Shown here: positions 9,103 through 18,397 of the stretch, piece by piece
How the letters are laid out: every line of letters begins with the position of its first letter
How positions within the stretch are numbered: position 1 is the first letter of the stretch
DNA from: Romeriopsis navalis LEGE 11480
GTDB lineage: Bacteria > Cyanobacteriota > Cyanobacteriia > Leptolyngbyales > Leptolyngbyaceae
Assembly (NCBI RefSeq): GCF_015207035.1
Contig: NZ_JADEXQ010000011.1
Span: 1-64,000 of the forward strand
Length of the DNA stretch: 64,000 bases
Reading direction: 5' to 3'
Translations under genes and position numbers: made by a program
The notes under the pieces: generated by a model
Seen by the model: only the letters and a program-made list of their open reading frames with translations
Told to the model about the DNA's origin: nothing
The model's database searches: none

Positions 9103-11379
9103 TTAACGTCGGGTCGCCTGGGCACGCTCAATCACCGCGATCAAATCCTCGAGCCCACCCAGCCAGATAATCCCCACAACAACGGCCAGAATCCCGACGA
9201 TCGTCACCCACACCTGATGGCCCCCGCGACGCGTTTTGCCATATTGATTGCGGAGCAGTTCCGCATCCACCCAAGGCGTCGCACCGTGGCGGAACCAACC
9301 GATCACACTAATTGCTTGGCCCCATAAGTCCGTGGCGCGGTTCTCGGCCCAGAGCAGATTGGTCAACCAACCGAGATAAGAAGCATAGTGTAGCCGCACT
9401 AAAACCGACTGGCTCTGCAGCAACAGATCTTGCCCCAGCCAATTTGCAACCCCCTTACGCCCGATTAATTGCCCCGTCAACGCCGTTGGTGCGGCTCGGT
9501 GCGGTAAAGCCAAAGGATCTTGGACGATCGCCGTCAGATCTTCCACCGGCTCCGGTGGCCGCCGCTGCCAACTCTGGGGCAAATCTGGGAAGTAGCGATT
9601 AAATCGGATCAACGTCCCTAGTCCAAAGCCAATCAGGGGAAACGCATACATCGGTCGAAAATCGCTGCCCAGCCAAGCCAACTGCTGGAATCCCAACCAG
9701 AAACTGATCCAAGCTACCCCCCAGAGCAACAGAGCAAGACCGTAACCAATCACCGCACTCCAAAATGGCAAACCCGCCACAAACAACTGTTGCCGTGTGG
9801 AACTCACACGCAATTCCTGCTGCGCCGCATACTGCTGCATATCCAATACCGGCGGCAACTGCCATTGCTGCGCATATTGCATCAATCGCACTAACCGCTC
9901 ACCGAGCAAAGCATGACTGTTGTTAAACGTTAGATAATGCCGCTGCGAACTGCTCCAATCCCAGGCCAAGGCCTGCTCGATCGGCATCACCGTGAACAGA
10001 CTCCCCAGGGTCATTGCCTGTCGGTAACCCACGGGCATCACCAGTTCAAACCCTTCCAGCAAAAAGTCCGTATGCCGTTGGGTTTGAATATCCTGACTCA
10101 GGCCATAGGCGATTTTGAGTAAGGCCCGCGCTTGACCATTCGGATTACCAGTCCAATTTGCAGCCGCAAAATCCGCCAATCGCGATCGCTGACGCGTAAA
10201 CCACAATCCCGTCCAACGCAATGCTTTGAAGGTAATGTAAGCAGCCGACGACACCAGCGCCAGCAGATACACTCCGACCAATGGCAGGATTTCGAGCACC
10301 CGATTCGATTGTTTAGTCGACCAAGCCGCTAAATAATCAGCCAGTTGGGCCGTCATCACATAAATCAAATAGGGCACCTGCAACAACGCCAGGATCCAGG
10401 ACATCAAGCCGACATTTAGCGGATGAATGTAGCGCAGTTCCCCACTACAAACCGCCGCAATTTCGTCATCACTCAGCTGATCGAGTAACCCTTGACTCAG
10501 AACCATACGCGCCGTCTTCGGGCCGGTGCCATAGGTAAAGGCGATGGGCGCGGGATTGGGCAAAATTTCAAACTGCGGCAACGGACAATTCGCTTTTTGG
10601 CAGTAGCTTTGCACCCGTCGCTGCGCCTCCGGACTCACCTGGGCGAGACGGGCGATCGAGAACGGTTGCACCTGATAAAAACGCTGCAACACCAGGCGGA
10701 GAAAGTACGGCGCACCGAAGAAGGTCAGCGCCGCCAGGACTAACACATCTAACCCCTGCGCTAACCCCAGCAACGCACCGGGCAAAGGAATTAGCTCATT
10801 CGTCCACACCATCAACGGATGGAATATCCCCGGCACAGGAAACTGATAGCTAGGAATACCGGTACTCCAGCGCAAGACGCCTGTGGCAAATCGCATCCAA
10901 AAATAAGACGCCGTAAACCACAGCGCATGCAACCCCAAGGGTAACAACGGCACGGCTAAAAACGTGGCTAACTGTGACAGCTGAAACCGCCCGACATCTG
11001 GTGACTTTAACCCTTGCCATCGCGGTGCCCGATCGTGCTCACCCACACTTCCAGCCTGGAACCACGGGGGCAAATTCACCGAATGCGGACGCGCCACGGC
11101 TTGGGGCACAGCTACATTATTCGAGCTTGCCGCCGCCGGCGAGGCTGGCTGACCAGCGCGCACAGCGCGATCCGAGGATGCCGTGCGATGTTCAACTGGC
11201 ATCGAGCCACCCGGCCCCACCGGACCGGGTTTCGATCGGCGGCGACGGGCGGCTTTCTGCGGATCGAGCGGCCGAAATCCTGACTCAGACGATACGGGTT
11301 GGCCCCCCTCAGCCGGTGGCTGAGCACCCGGTAGGGGATCATGATCGGAAGGCATGGCCAAATCACCCAAAGACAGCAT
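9103..11379 (-). CDS. M48-like membrane protein with degenerate HExxH motif
   Basis: Large (758-residue) membrane protein whose middle resembles the M48/HtpX peptidase family. A Pro/Ala-rich polar N-terminus (about 1-110) precedes hydrophobic helices, then a soluble M48-like part with PNPAPIAFTYGTGP and VLSQGLLDQLSDDEIAAV, which is the usual lead-in to the zinc motif. Where HELGH is expected the sequence has G313-E314-L315-R316-Y317: both zinc-binding histidines are lost while the glutamate remains. Further helices follow. Protease activity by the normal mechanism is therefore unlikely. It follows prfC by a short gap on the same strand, probably one operon. The frame is open to a TTG at 11418; ATG codons at 11379 or 11355 are more likely starts. 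Confidence 0.75.
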   Translation of the reverse strand: MLSLGDLAMPSDHDPLPGAQPPAEGGQPVSSESGFRPLDPQKAARRRRSKPGPVGPGGSMPVEHRTASSDRAVRAGQPASPAAASSNNVAVPQAVARPHSVNLPPWFQAGSVGEHDRAPRWQGLKSPDVGRFQLSQLATFLAVPLLPLGLHALWFTASYFWMRFATGVLRWSTGIPSYQFPVPGIFHPLMVWTNELIPLPGALLGLAQGLDVLVLAALTFFGAPYFLRLVLQRFYQVQPFSIARLAQVSPEAQRRVQSYCQKANCPLPQFEILPNPAPIAFTYGTGPKTARMVLSQGLLDQLSDDEIAAVCSGELRYIHPLNVGLMSWILALLQVPYLIYVMTAQLADYLAAWSTKQSNRVLEILPLVGVYLLALVSSAAYITFKALRWTGLWFTRQRSRLADFAAANWTGNPNGQARALLKIAYGLSQDIQTQRHTDFLLEGFELVMPVGYRQAMTLGSLFTVMPIEQALAWDWSSSQRHYLTFNNSHALLGERLVRLMQYAQQWQLPPVLDMQQYAAQQELRVSSTRQQLFVAGLPFWSAVIGYGLALLLWGVAWISFWLGFQQLAWLGSDFRPMYAFPLIGFGLGTLIRFNRYFPDLPQSWQRRPPEPVEDLTAIVQDPLALPHRAAPTALTGQLIGRKGVANWLGQDLLLQSQSVLVRLHYASYLGWLTNLLWAENRATDLWGQAISVIGWFRHGATPWVDAELLRNQYGKTRRGGHQVWVTIVGILAVVVGIIWLGGLEDLIAVIERAQATRR

Positions 11380-11435
11380 CTTCAGGATACCCGGGGGAAT
11401 TGAGAATGTTGCGGACAACTTGCGAATCCGACGGT

Positions 11436-13055
11436 CTACTTCTCAATGCCCGTCGTTAAGGGGGCGATCGCGCTCAATTCCAATTCCGGATGATCCCCTT
11501 GCAACTGCTGGAAATTCCAGATGTTCTTAAATAGCAACACCGGCCGCCCCCACATATCCTTAACCACCACCGTATTGAAGATCCGCCCCACTTTATCCAA
11601 GGCTTCCCAACCGCCATCCACCCAGCGGGCCACCGTATAAGGTAGCCAGTCCAACTGCGTTTCAACACCATACTCATTTTGCAGCCGGAATTGCACCACT
11701 TCCATCTGCAGCTGCCCCACCGCCGCCAAAATTGGGTCACGCTTGGCTTCATCCGCCGAGTACATAATCTGCACCGCACCTTCTTCTTGAAGTTCGGAGA
11801 CACCTTTATTGAACTGCTTAAACTTCGATGGATTTGGATTGCGCAAAAACGCGAACAATTCGGGGGAAAAACAAGGGATTCCCTCATATTCCAGCTTCGA
11901 GCCCAGATAAATCGTGTCGCCGATCGCGAACATCCCGGGATTATTCAAACCAATCACATCCCCCGGATAGGCAATATCAATCACCTCGCGGTCTTGGGCA
12001 AATAGCTTTTGGGGACGCGACAGCCGCACTGTTTTCCCGGTACGGGCATGACTCACCGCCATATCCTTCTCAAATTTGCCGGAACAAACCCGGACAAAGG
12101 CGACCCGATCGCGGTGGCGGGGATCCATATTTGCCTGAAGCTTGAATACAAAGCCCGAGAACTCCGGATGGGTCGGCGCAATTTCCCCTTGGGAGCTGTT
12201 ATGGGGCGTCGGCTTCAAGCCGTAGTCCAAGAACGAATTTAAAAACAGTTCCACCCCAAAATTGGTCATCGCACTGCCGAAGAACATGGGTGTCATTTTG
12301 CCCGCATGTACCGCTTCCAGATCAAGCGCTGGGCACACACCTTCGACCAGTTCTAACTCTTCGCAGAATTCCGCATAGAGATCCGGTTCCAGCAACGCCT
12401 CTAAACGCGGATCATCAACATCAATAATGTTGTCCTTAGCCGCTTTACTGCCGTGGATACTGCGCTCAAACAGGTGAACCTGGCGGGTTGCCCGATCGAA
12501 TACGCCTTTAAATCGATCGCCCCCGCCAATCGGATAATTCACTAGATAGACTTGTAACCCAAGTTCTTGCTCAATTTCATCCATCAAGTCCAATGGCGAT
12601 CGACAAGGCCGATCCATCTTGTTAGCAAAGGTGAAAATTGGTAACCCACGCAATTTACACACTTCAAACAGCTTACGGGTCTGAGGCTCCAGACCTTTCG
12701 CCGCATCAATCAGCATCACCGCGTTATCCGCCGCCGCTAAGGTGCGATAGGTATCTTCACTAAAGTCCTGGTGTCCCGGCGTGTCCAGGAGATTGATCAT
12801 GAAGTCTTTGTAGCTGAATTGCAGCACCGTCGAGGTAATGGAAATCCCCCGCTGCTTCTCCATTTCCATCCAGTCCGAGGTGGCATTACGTTGATCGCGC
12901 CGCGCCTTGACTGAACCCGCCTCATGAATTGCGCCTCCATACAACAACAGCTTTTCCGTTAGCGTTGTCTTACCGGCATCCGGGTGAGAGATGATCGCAA
13001 AATTGCGGCGGCATTCCACCGCATCGATCAATTCCGCTAAAAGTTCTGTAGTCAT
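11436..13055 (-). CDS. prfC: Peptide chain release factor 3
   Basis: Translational GTPase that removes RF1 or RF2 from the ribosome after peptide release. The 539-residue length is typical. The G domain shows G1 SHPDAGKT (23-30), the switch region with [10 protein letters not shown]3 DTPGHQDF and G4 NKMDRP in order, followed by EF-Tu-like domain II and the RF3 C-terminal domain. The N-terminal [19 protein letters not shown] is closer to RF3 than to EF-G. It stands first on the minus strand before the M48-like membrane gene. Confidence 0.95.
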   Translation of the reverse strand: MTTELLAELIDAVECRRNFAIISHPDAGKTTLTEKLLLYGGAIHEAGSVKARRDQRNATSDWMEMEKQRGISITSTVLQFSYKDFMINLLDTPGHQDFSEDTYRTLAAADNAVMLIDAAKGLEPQTRKLFEVCKLRGLPIFTFANKMDRPCRSPLDLMDEIEQELGLQVYLVNYPIGGGDRFKGVFDRATRQVHLFERSIHGSKAAKDNIIDVDDPRLEALLEPDLYAEFCEELELVEGVCPALDLEAVHAGKMTPMFFGSAMTNFGVELFLNSFLDYGLKPTPHNSSQGEIAPTHPEFSGFVFKLQANMDPRHRDRVAFVRVCSGKFEKDMAVSHARTGKTVRLSRPQKLFAQDREVIDIAYPGDVIGLNNPGMFAIGDTIYLGSKLEYEGIPCFSPELFAFLRNPNPSKFKQFNKGVSELQEEGAVQIMYSADEAKRDPILAAVGQLQMEVVQFRLQNEYGVETQLDWLPYTVARWVDGGWEALDKVGRIFNTVVVKDMWGRPVLLFKNIWNFQQLQGDHPELELSAIAPLTTGIEK

Positions 13056-13677
13056 TTAATCCTATAGGGCATTCCAGCCAACAACCGCAGCACCCGCATT
13101 CAGCCAAACTTCGCAATTGCGAAGCCAGCGCCGGGGCGCAATCTATCTTAGCGAGAAACGACCACCACCTCACATCCAGCCCCGCGGGTTCAACCAAATC
13201 CAACAAACAAACCATAGAACACCACAGCAACGATTTAAAAACGTGTAAAAGCAACATGAAGACTGCATGAAATTACGCAGATTTCCGCGAGAGCCTCCGG
13301 ATTCAGTCTCCAGTCGCTGATCATGTGGGTAAGGTGATCGCTCAAACCAACATCAGTTAACTTATCAAGCCGATGAGCCGAGCTCATCGCACAGAATCCC
13401 AATCGTCCAAGCTGGTACTAAAAATCGACTCGCTTACCCCGGCAGTCAACGCATTAGCAACAGTTTCTAAGGGCTAGGGAAATGCCATCAACACCGATGA
13501 GTCGATCAACGCACGGGGTCTAACCCTCTGTGCTGATCGTGACATTTGGAATCACTGATCATGCGGCTTAGGTCTGGTCATCATCACACCGTCACAAATC
13601 CATCTGAAGTTACAGCCTGTGCTCTGCAACTTTCCTGAGAATCGATTTTCACATCGGACGTTTCGTCCATTACCGAC
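13056..13677. other. Divergent spacer between prfC and the FG-GAP protease gene
   Basis: This 622-base spacer should hold the promoters of two divergent genes. An 8-bp perfect hairpin with a three-base loop (13371-13389) has no T run and is too small to classify. No gene or RNA was recognised. Confidence 0.5.
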
Positions 13678-15810
13678 ATGCATGATGATTTGAGCCTTGA
13701 GCACGGCCAAACAAACACCGCTGCTCAAGCCTTATCAACCACTCAAGCCATTTGGCACAACTCACTGACTGGCGACAATATCTGGAGCCGGATGACTCAG
13801 AGTGGCCAGGTGATTGAATCAGAAGCCCTGATGCGCACCGATCTCAGTTGGAAAATTGCGGCCACGGGCGACTTCAATCAGGATGGCGAACTGGATATAT
13901 TGTGGCGGCATGATGGTGGCAGCTTATTCTGGTGGCTCTTGAAATCAGGCAAACGGATTGATTCAGTCGAACTCACTTCCGTCCAGGATCAAAATTGGCA
14001 GGTTGTCGGCACGGGCGATAGCAATCGCGATGGACAGCTCGATATTTTATGGCGGCATGAGGCAAGTGGCACCAACTCCTGGTGGATCATGCCTGAGACG
14101 CAACAGCGCAACGGTGGAAAGTTGGCCCCGGCCGCAAAACAGAAGATTCAATCCGTTAACGATCGTAACTGGATTGCCGCTGGCACGGGTGATGTGAATC
14201 AAGATGGACACACTGACGTCCTGTGGTATTACCGCCCCACAGGGCTAAGCCTCTGGTGGCAAATGCAACAAGGCAGCATTACCGGAGTGAGTGTTTTAAA
14301 TGACGCGATCGCCGCGAATGAAACGATCACTGCTGTCGCTGATGTCAACGGCGACGGTGCCTTAGATCTGGTTACCCAGAATGTGACACTTGGCACATCT
14401 GACCTTTGGCTGATGCAAAAGCCGCAAACAGATGGAAAGATTAATACCATTAGTCGTTCAGTAATTACGCCACGCTTCCCATCTGGGCAAGCTGCTGGGT
14501 GGCAGATCGCAGGGGTCATCGACATGGATGCGGGCAATTCTTTAACCAGTGCCACCTTTGAACCAAGTGGCATTTTTAGCCGATCGCAGACGATCGGGGG
14601 CGTCAACGACCCAGCCGATCTCTATCTGTTTGGACTTGGCACTGCGGGAATTTTATCCGCTAGCTTGTCGGGCCTCAGCGCTGACGCCGACGTCCGCCTC
14701 ATCCAAGATGGCAATGCCAATGGTCAAATTGATGCCGGTGAAATCTTAGCCTGGCAATGGGAACGGGGGGCGGCGGATGAGCTGATTGAGGTCTTTCTCC
14801 AACCCGGTGGCTATTTCTTAGAAGTCCGCAGCTACGATAATCAACTCACCAACTATCAGCTTAGTACCGGATTTACGGCAACCGCCCAAGCCGAACCCAA
14901 GCTCGATATTCAAATCAACTTTGCGCCCACCAGTGAACCCCTCGATATCGCAACGACGACTGCGATTGAGTCCGCGGCTGTGTTCTGGGAAAGGACACTG
15001 ATGGGGGGCGGCTCCCTTGTCCCAGGCGGCGTATTGCCAATCGAGATTACAGCAGAAGACTTAAATTTGCGGGATGGCTCACCGGACACCGTGACCCTCG
15101 CCTTTGCCGGCCCCAATATTGTGAGCGATGGACAAACGCTGTTTATTCAGAGTGGCAACGCCACGATTAATCGCCGCCGGCTCGGCACGATCGATGCCGA
15201 TAGTCTACGCAATCTATTTATTCATGAGTTCTCCCACGTTTTAGGTTTTGGTACGATCTGGGAGCCCCTGAACTTCCGTCTGGGCGATGGCACCATCCGC
15301 CAAATTGGGATTCGGGGAGACGCCACCAGCTTGATCGATCCAGCCCTGAGTCTCTATCGCGCCGATTCCTATGCCGGATGGGCTTATGGTGAGCTCCTAC
15401 GTGACGCCGGATTCACAACTGAGACAATTCCCACAGCTGTCCCGATCGAAGCGGAATTTTTCGCACATTGGGCTGAGTCAGTTTTTCAAACTGAAGCCCT
15501 CACGCCGATCGCCAGCACCGGATTACAGCCCATTAGCAACTTGACCTTAGCGGCATTTCGCGATCTCGGCTGGAATGTCAACTTTGGCGCAGCTGAGGCT
15601 TATCAGCTACCCGACCCGGAGGATCAACCACCGGTCAATATCGACTTTAGCAACCTCGACTGGCAAAACGCACCAAGCCGCCTTGATGGCAGCGCTCAAG
15701 TTCTGCCACAAGCCAAGCCGCATCAACATCCAAGAGGTTGTGGGTGTAGCCACCATTTAATGACCGATCGGCACAAGTTAGCCGCCATCGCAACTCACAC
15801 ATTGGTTTAA
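13678..15810 (+). CDS. FG-GAP repeat, PPC and leishmanolysin-like metallopeptidase protein
   Basis: A 710-residue multidomain protein, probably extracellular. Residues about 20-235 hold four FG-GAP/VCBS-type repeats with calcium-loop motifs such as NQDGELDILW, NRDGQLDILW, NQDGHTDVLW and NGDGALDLV. A PPC-like beta domain (about 290-400) contains an EF-hand-like DGNANGQIDAGE loop. The last third resembles bacterial leishmanolysin-like peptidases: H516-E517-F-S-H520-V-L-G-F-G, and a third probable zinc ligand H597 in HWAESVF. The following TEALTP replaces the usual ELMTP, so the Met-turn methionine appears to be leucine. No classical signal peptide is seen at this start. The tail has a CGC-HH cluster. 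Substrate is unknown. Confidence 0.8.
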   Translation: MHDDLSLEHGQTNTAAQALSTTQAIWHNSLTGDNIWSRMTQSGQVIESEALMRTDLSWKIAATGDFNQDGELDILWRHDGGSLFWWLLKSGKRIDSVELTSVQDQNWQVVGTGDSNRDGQLDILWRHEASGTNSWWIMPETQQRNGGKLAPAAKQKIQSVNDRNWIAAGTGDVNQDGHTDVLWYYRPTGLSLWWQMQQGSITGVSVLNDAIAANETITAVADVNGDGALDLVTQNVTLGTSDLWLMQKPQTDGKINTISRSVITPRFPSGQAAGWQIAGVIDMDAGNSLTSATFEPSGIFSRSQTIGGVNDPADLYLFGLGTAGILSASLSGLSADADVRLIQDGNANGQIDAGEILAWQWERGAADELIEVFLQPGGYFLEVRSYDNQLTNYQLSTGFTATAQAEPKLDIQINFAPTSEPLDIATTTAIESAAVFWERTLMGGGSLVPGGVLPIEITAEDLNLRDGSPDTVTLAFAGPNIVSDGQTLFIQSGNATINRRRLGTIDADSLRNLFIHEFSHVLGFGTIWEPLNFRLGDGTIRQIGIRGDATSLIDPALSLYRADSYAGWAYGELLRDAGFTTETIPTAVPIEAEFFAHWAESVFQTEALTPIASTGLQPISNLTLAAFRDLGWNVNFGAAEAYQLPDPEDQPPVNIDFSNLDWQNAPSRLDGSAQVLPQAKPHQHPRGCGCSHHLMTDRHKLAAIATHTLV

Positions 15811-16369
15811 CTCAACCCAATCACGGCTCAGTCACTGATGACCAGGCACAGGTACGGTAGCCAGTCCCAGGAGCGGCCTACCCAGAGTTGCGGATGACTA
15901 AAAAGCCGCTTTAAAATAAAATTGCCCTGCAACTTGAGCAGTTGCGGGGCACAGGGGACAGTTGAACGCTGTAGTTACTATCTCGAAATTCATGTGCTTT
16001 TTCTGGGGGCGATGGGACGGTTCTTAGACTGTCCTCCTGCATCGCCATAACGGTCATCTCTCGCTATGGTCGTCCGTGGTATACCGCAATACATATCAGC
16101 TAGAACGACGACCAATTAAGTGTTAGCCCCGATCAGTACCGGATTACATCGCCGCCATCAACGGTTAATCGGATCGCAAATGGTCTTTTCACTGTAAACT
16201 TTCGCAGTAGGCGGAGGCGGTACCTGCGCAGAGCGTCCCTGACCGACGAAGTTTCAGTCGTGGGCCAGCACTAGTGGCAGTCACATCTGCATCACTGTTA
16301 CCGAATTGCACCAGCAGTTTGATACGCCTGCATTGATTCGGTTGAGATTTAACTTTTAGAAGCGCTGTT
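15811..16369. other. Structured spacer before the MBOAT gene
   Basis: This 559-base spacer has no convincing protein gene but several inverted repeats: 15923-15951 (12-bp arms), 16008-16046 (7-bp outer stem with an imperfect inner stem) and a CCATA/TATGG pair near 16046-16070. It did not match tmRNA, RNase P RNA, SRP RNA or 6S RNA by eye. It may contain an unassigned small RNA or just a leader for the MBOAT gene. Confidence 0.45.
15923..15951 (-). terminator. Minus-strand terminator-like hairpin in the spacer
   Basis: Twelve-base arms (15923-15934 with 15940-15951, one G-T pair) surround a five-base loop. On the minus strand a T-rich tract follows; on the plus strand none does. It therefore looks like the end of a minus-strand transcript, although no gene lies upstream on that strand within the spacer. 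Confidence 0.5.
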
Positions 16370-17860
16370 ATGGATTTTCGTTCCCCGATTTATGCTCTGT
16401 TTTTATTGAGTGTTGTAGCAGTTTTCTGGTGCCTCTCACAACAAAAACTGCGGATCTGGGCTTTGCTGCTGGCCAGCGTGATTTTTTATGCCTCGCTCCA
16501 AATTCAGTATGTGCCACTTCTGCTAGTGGCTACTTGGATTAATTTTCAACTCGGACGGGCGATCGGTGCACCGCCCGATTGGCGGATTGAAGATTGGAAT
16601 TATGCCCAACAGGATTGGAGTAAACGTCGGATTAAACTGCTGTGGATTGGCATTGGCTTAAATCTGATGTTGCTCATCAGTTTCAAATACATGCCGTTCC
16701 TCCTATCTTCAATCGGCGGCATGTTCAATATCCCGTTGATGCCTGGGGAGGCCAACTGGAAGTGGCTCAGCTCCTTAGCCCCATTTGGCTTGAGCTTTTT
16801 TTGTTTTGAATCGATCGCCTACTTAGTTGATGTCCACCGGGGTGCCCCGGCGGCACAAAGTTTAGCGAAGTTTGGCGCCTACAAATTATTCTTTCCCAAG
16901 CTCATCTCCGGGCCAATTACCCGGTATCACCTATTTGCGGGACAGTTCCAAAAGCTCAAGCCACCGCAGATTGACCAGATCGCCGAAGGCCTATGGCTGA
17001 TTGCCCGCGGAGCAGTGAAAAAAGGGGTATTTGCCGATCGGATCGGTGACTACGTCAATCTCAGTTTTGATAGTCTGGCCCGCGCTGGCACCGGTGATGT
17101 CTGGTTAACCGTGATTGCCTACGGATTTCAGATCTACCTCGACTTCAGTGGCTACGTTGATTTGGCCCGGGGTAGTGCCATGCTGCTCGGTTTCAACCTG
17201 CCCCAAAACTTTGATTTGCCATACTTCACCACCAGCCTCGCCGAGTTCTGGCGACGTTGGCATATGACCCTCGGCGATTGGCTGCGCAACTATTTATATT
17301 TTCCCTTGGGGGGTTCGCGACAAGGCTTGCCGCGCACTTGCGCGAATTTAGTTACCGTGATGCTGTTGGCCGGGCTCTGGCATGGCGCCGCCTGGGGATT
17401 CGTCGTCTGGGGCGGCATCCACGGACTCGGCTTAGCGATTCACCGCTTAGTCGATACCGTATCGCAAAAATCAATCGGTCTAATGAAATTCTGGGCCAGT
17501 TTGCCGGGTATCTTACTCGGCTGGATATGCACACAATTGACCGTATTTTTGAGTTGGATCTTTTTCCGATTACCCAACCTCAGCGACGCGGGGCTAGCAT
17601 TTCAGAAGCTATGGGGAGTCCCCACAGACCCACAGTTCCTCCAGAAAATCTATGTCGAGGAACTGAAGGTTTATCCCAATCACATCGCCGGGATGTTGGC
17701 TATCCTAGCCGTGGCAATGGGCACTTCATACTTATTTCGGCGAGGCTTGAAGCTCCAGCTAAACTGGTTCTTGCGATTACTCTTAGTCCCCGTCTGTTTA
17801 TATGCCGTGTGGATTTTTGCACCGGATGGTGCCGCCCGCTATATCTACTTCGATTTTTAG
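16370..17860 (+). CDS. MBOAT family O-acyltransferase
   Basis: Polytopic membrane enzyme of the AlgI/DltB-like MBOAT family, which usually O-acetylates exported polysaccharides or cell-wall polymers. The 496-residue protein has about ten hydrophobic helices, the core block YLDFSGYVDLARG, FWRRWHMTLGDWLRNYLYFPLGG, and the catalytic region LWHGAAWGFVVWGGIHG with H338 and H351 as the conserved histidines. It begins with ATG and lies upstream of a cupin gene and murJ on the same strand, which suggests an envelope role. No AlgJ/AlgX-like partner is next to it, so the acceptor is unknown. Confidence 0.9.
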   Translation: MDFRSPIYALFLLSVVAVFWCLSQQKLRIWALLLASVIFYASLQIQYVPLLLVATWINFQLGRAIGAPPDWRIEDWNYAQQDWSKRRIKLLWIGIGLNLMLLISFKYMPFLLSSIGGMFNIPLMPGEANWKWLSSLAPFGLSFFCFESIAYLVDVHRGAPAAQSLAKFGAYKLFFPKLISGPITRYHLFAGQFQKLKPPQIDQIAEGLWLIARGAVKKGVFADRIGDYVNLSFDSLARAGTGDVWLTVIAYGFQIYLDFSGYVDLARGSAMLLGFNLPQNFDLPYFTTSLAEFWRRWHMTLGDWLRNYLYFPLGGSRQGLPRTCANLVTVMLLAGLWHGAAWGFVVWGGIHGLGLAIHRLVDTVSQKSIGLMKFWASLPGILLGWICTQLTVFLSWIFFRLPNLSDAGLAFQKLWGVPTDPQFLQKIYVEELKVYPNHIAGMLAILAVAMGTSYLFRRGLKLQLNWFLRLLLVPVCLYAVWIFAPDGAARYIYFDF

Positions 17861-17952
17861 ATCGACCACGAGGGCAAAGTTGATCAAGCCAACGATCCAA
17901 TCATCAAATCAGCCTGTAGGATCGAACCAAACACATTTCATTTGATCGATCT

Positions 17953-18324
17953 ATGGCTGACACACCGCTCGAACCCATTCCCCCAAATGTGCCGCAAGTA
18001 CGGAAATGGGGCACCTTCACCTTGCTCGAAGAAAGCGCAAATTATCGCATTAATCGGATTGAGATCCAGCCAGGCGCCGTCATCGGCTGGCAAATGCACT
18101 ACCATCGCAGCGAGCATTGGATCGTCGTTTCTGGCACGGCCAAAGTCATTTGTGGTGACGCTGAAAAGATGTTGCAGCAAAAACAATCCACCTATGTTCC
18201 CACCTCGACGCCCCATAAAGTGGAGAATCCTGGGGTGATTCCACTCGTGATGATCGAAGTGCAAAACGGCGAATATTTAGGGCCAGAAGATATTATTCGG
18301 TTTGAGCGTGATCCACGCGAGTAA
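17953..18324 (+). CDS. Cupin protein, mannose-6-phosphate isomerase type II-like
   Basis: A 123-residue single-domain cupin resembling the C-terminal isomerase domain of bifunctional mannose-1-phosphate guanylyltransferases. Metal-ligand positions are visible: H49, H51 and nearby E54/H55 in MHYHRSEHW, and H88 in TPHKVENPG. Residues 60-70 hold the GTAKV strand typical of this cupin. Such stand-alone domains may interconvert mannose and fructose 6-phosphates for GDP-mannose supply, but activity is not proven by sequence. It lies 92 bases after the MBOAT gene and 73 before murJ, probably one transcription unit for envelope sugars. Confidence 0.85.
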   Translation: MADTPLEPIPPNVPQVRKWGTFTLLEESANYRINRIEIQPGAVIGWQMHYHRSEHWIVVSGTAKVICGDAEKMLQQKQSTYVPTSTPHKVENPGVIPLVMIEVQNGEYLGPEDIIRFERDPRE

Positions 18325-18397
18325 GTTTACCAGCGGAGTTAGTTTTCGCGCATCGAATGGTTAAATAGAGCTGACCCGCTCAACTATCCGATCGCCC

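Noticed and set aside
13371-13389. Perfect 8-bp hairpin as a terminator
   Set aside because: No T run on either strand and no gene end nearby.
15898-15992. Minus-strand 31-codon frame with a CPLCP motif
   Set aside because: It runs through the hairpin at 15923-15951, has no ribosome site, and is short enough to arise by chance.
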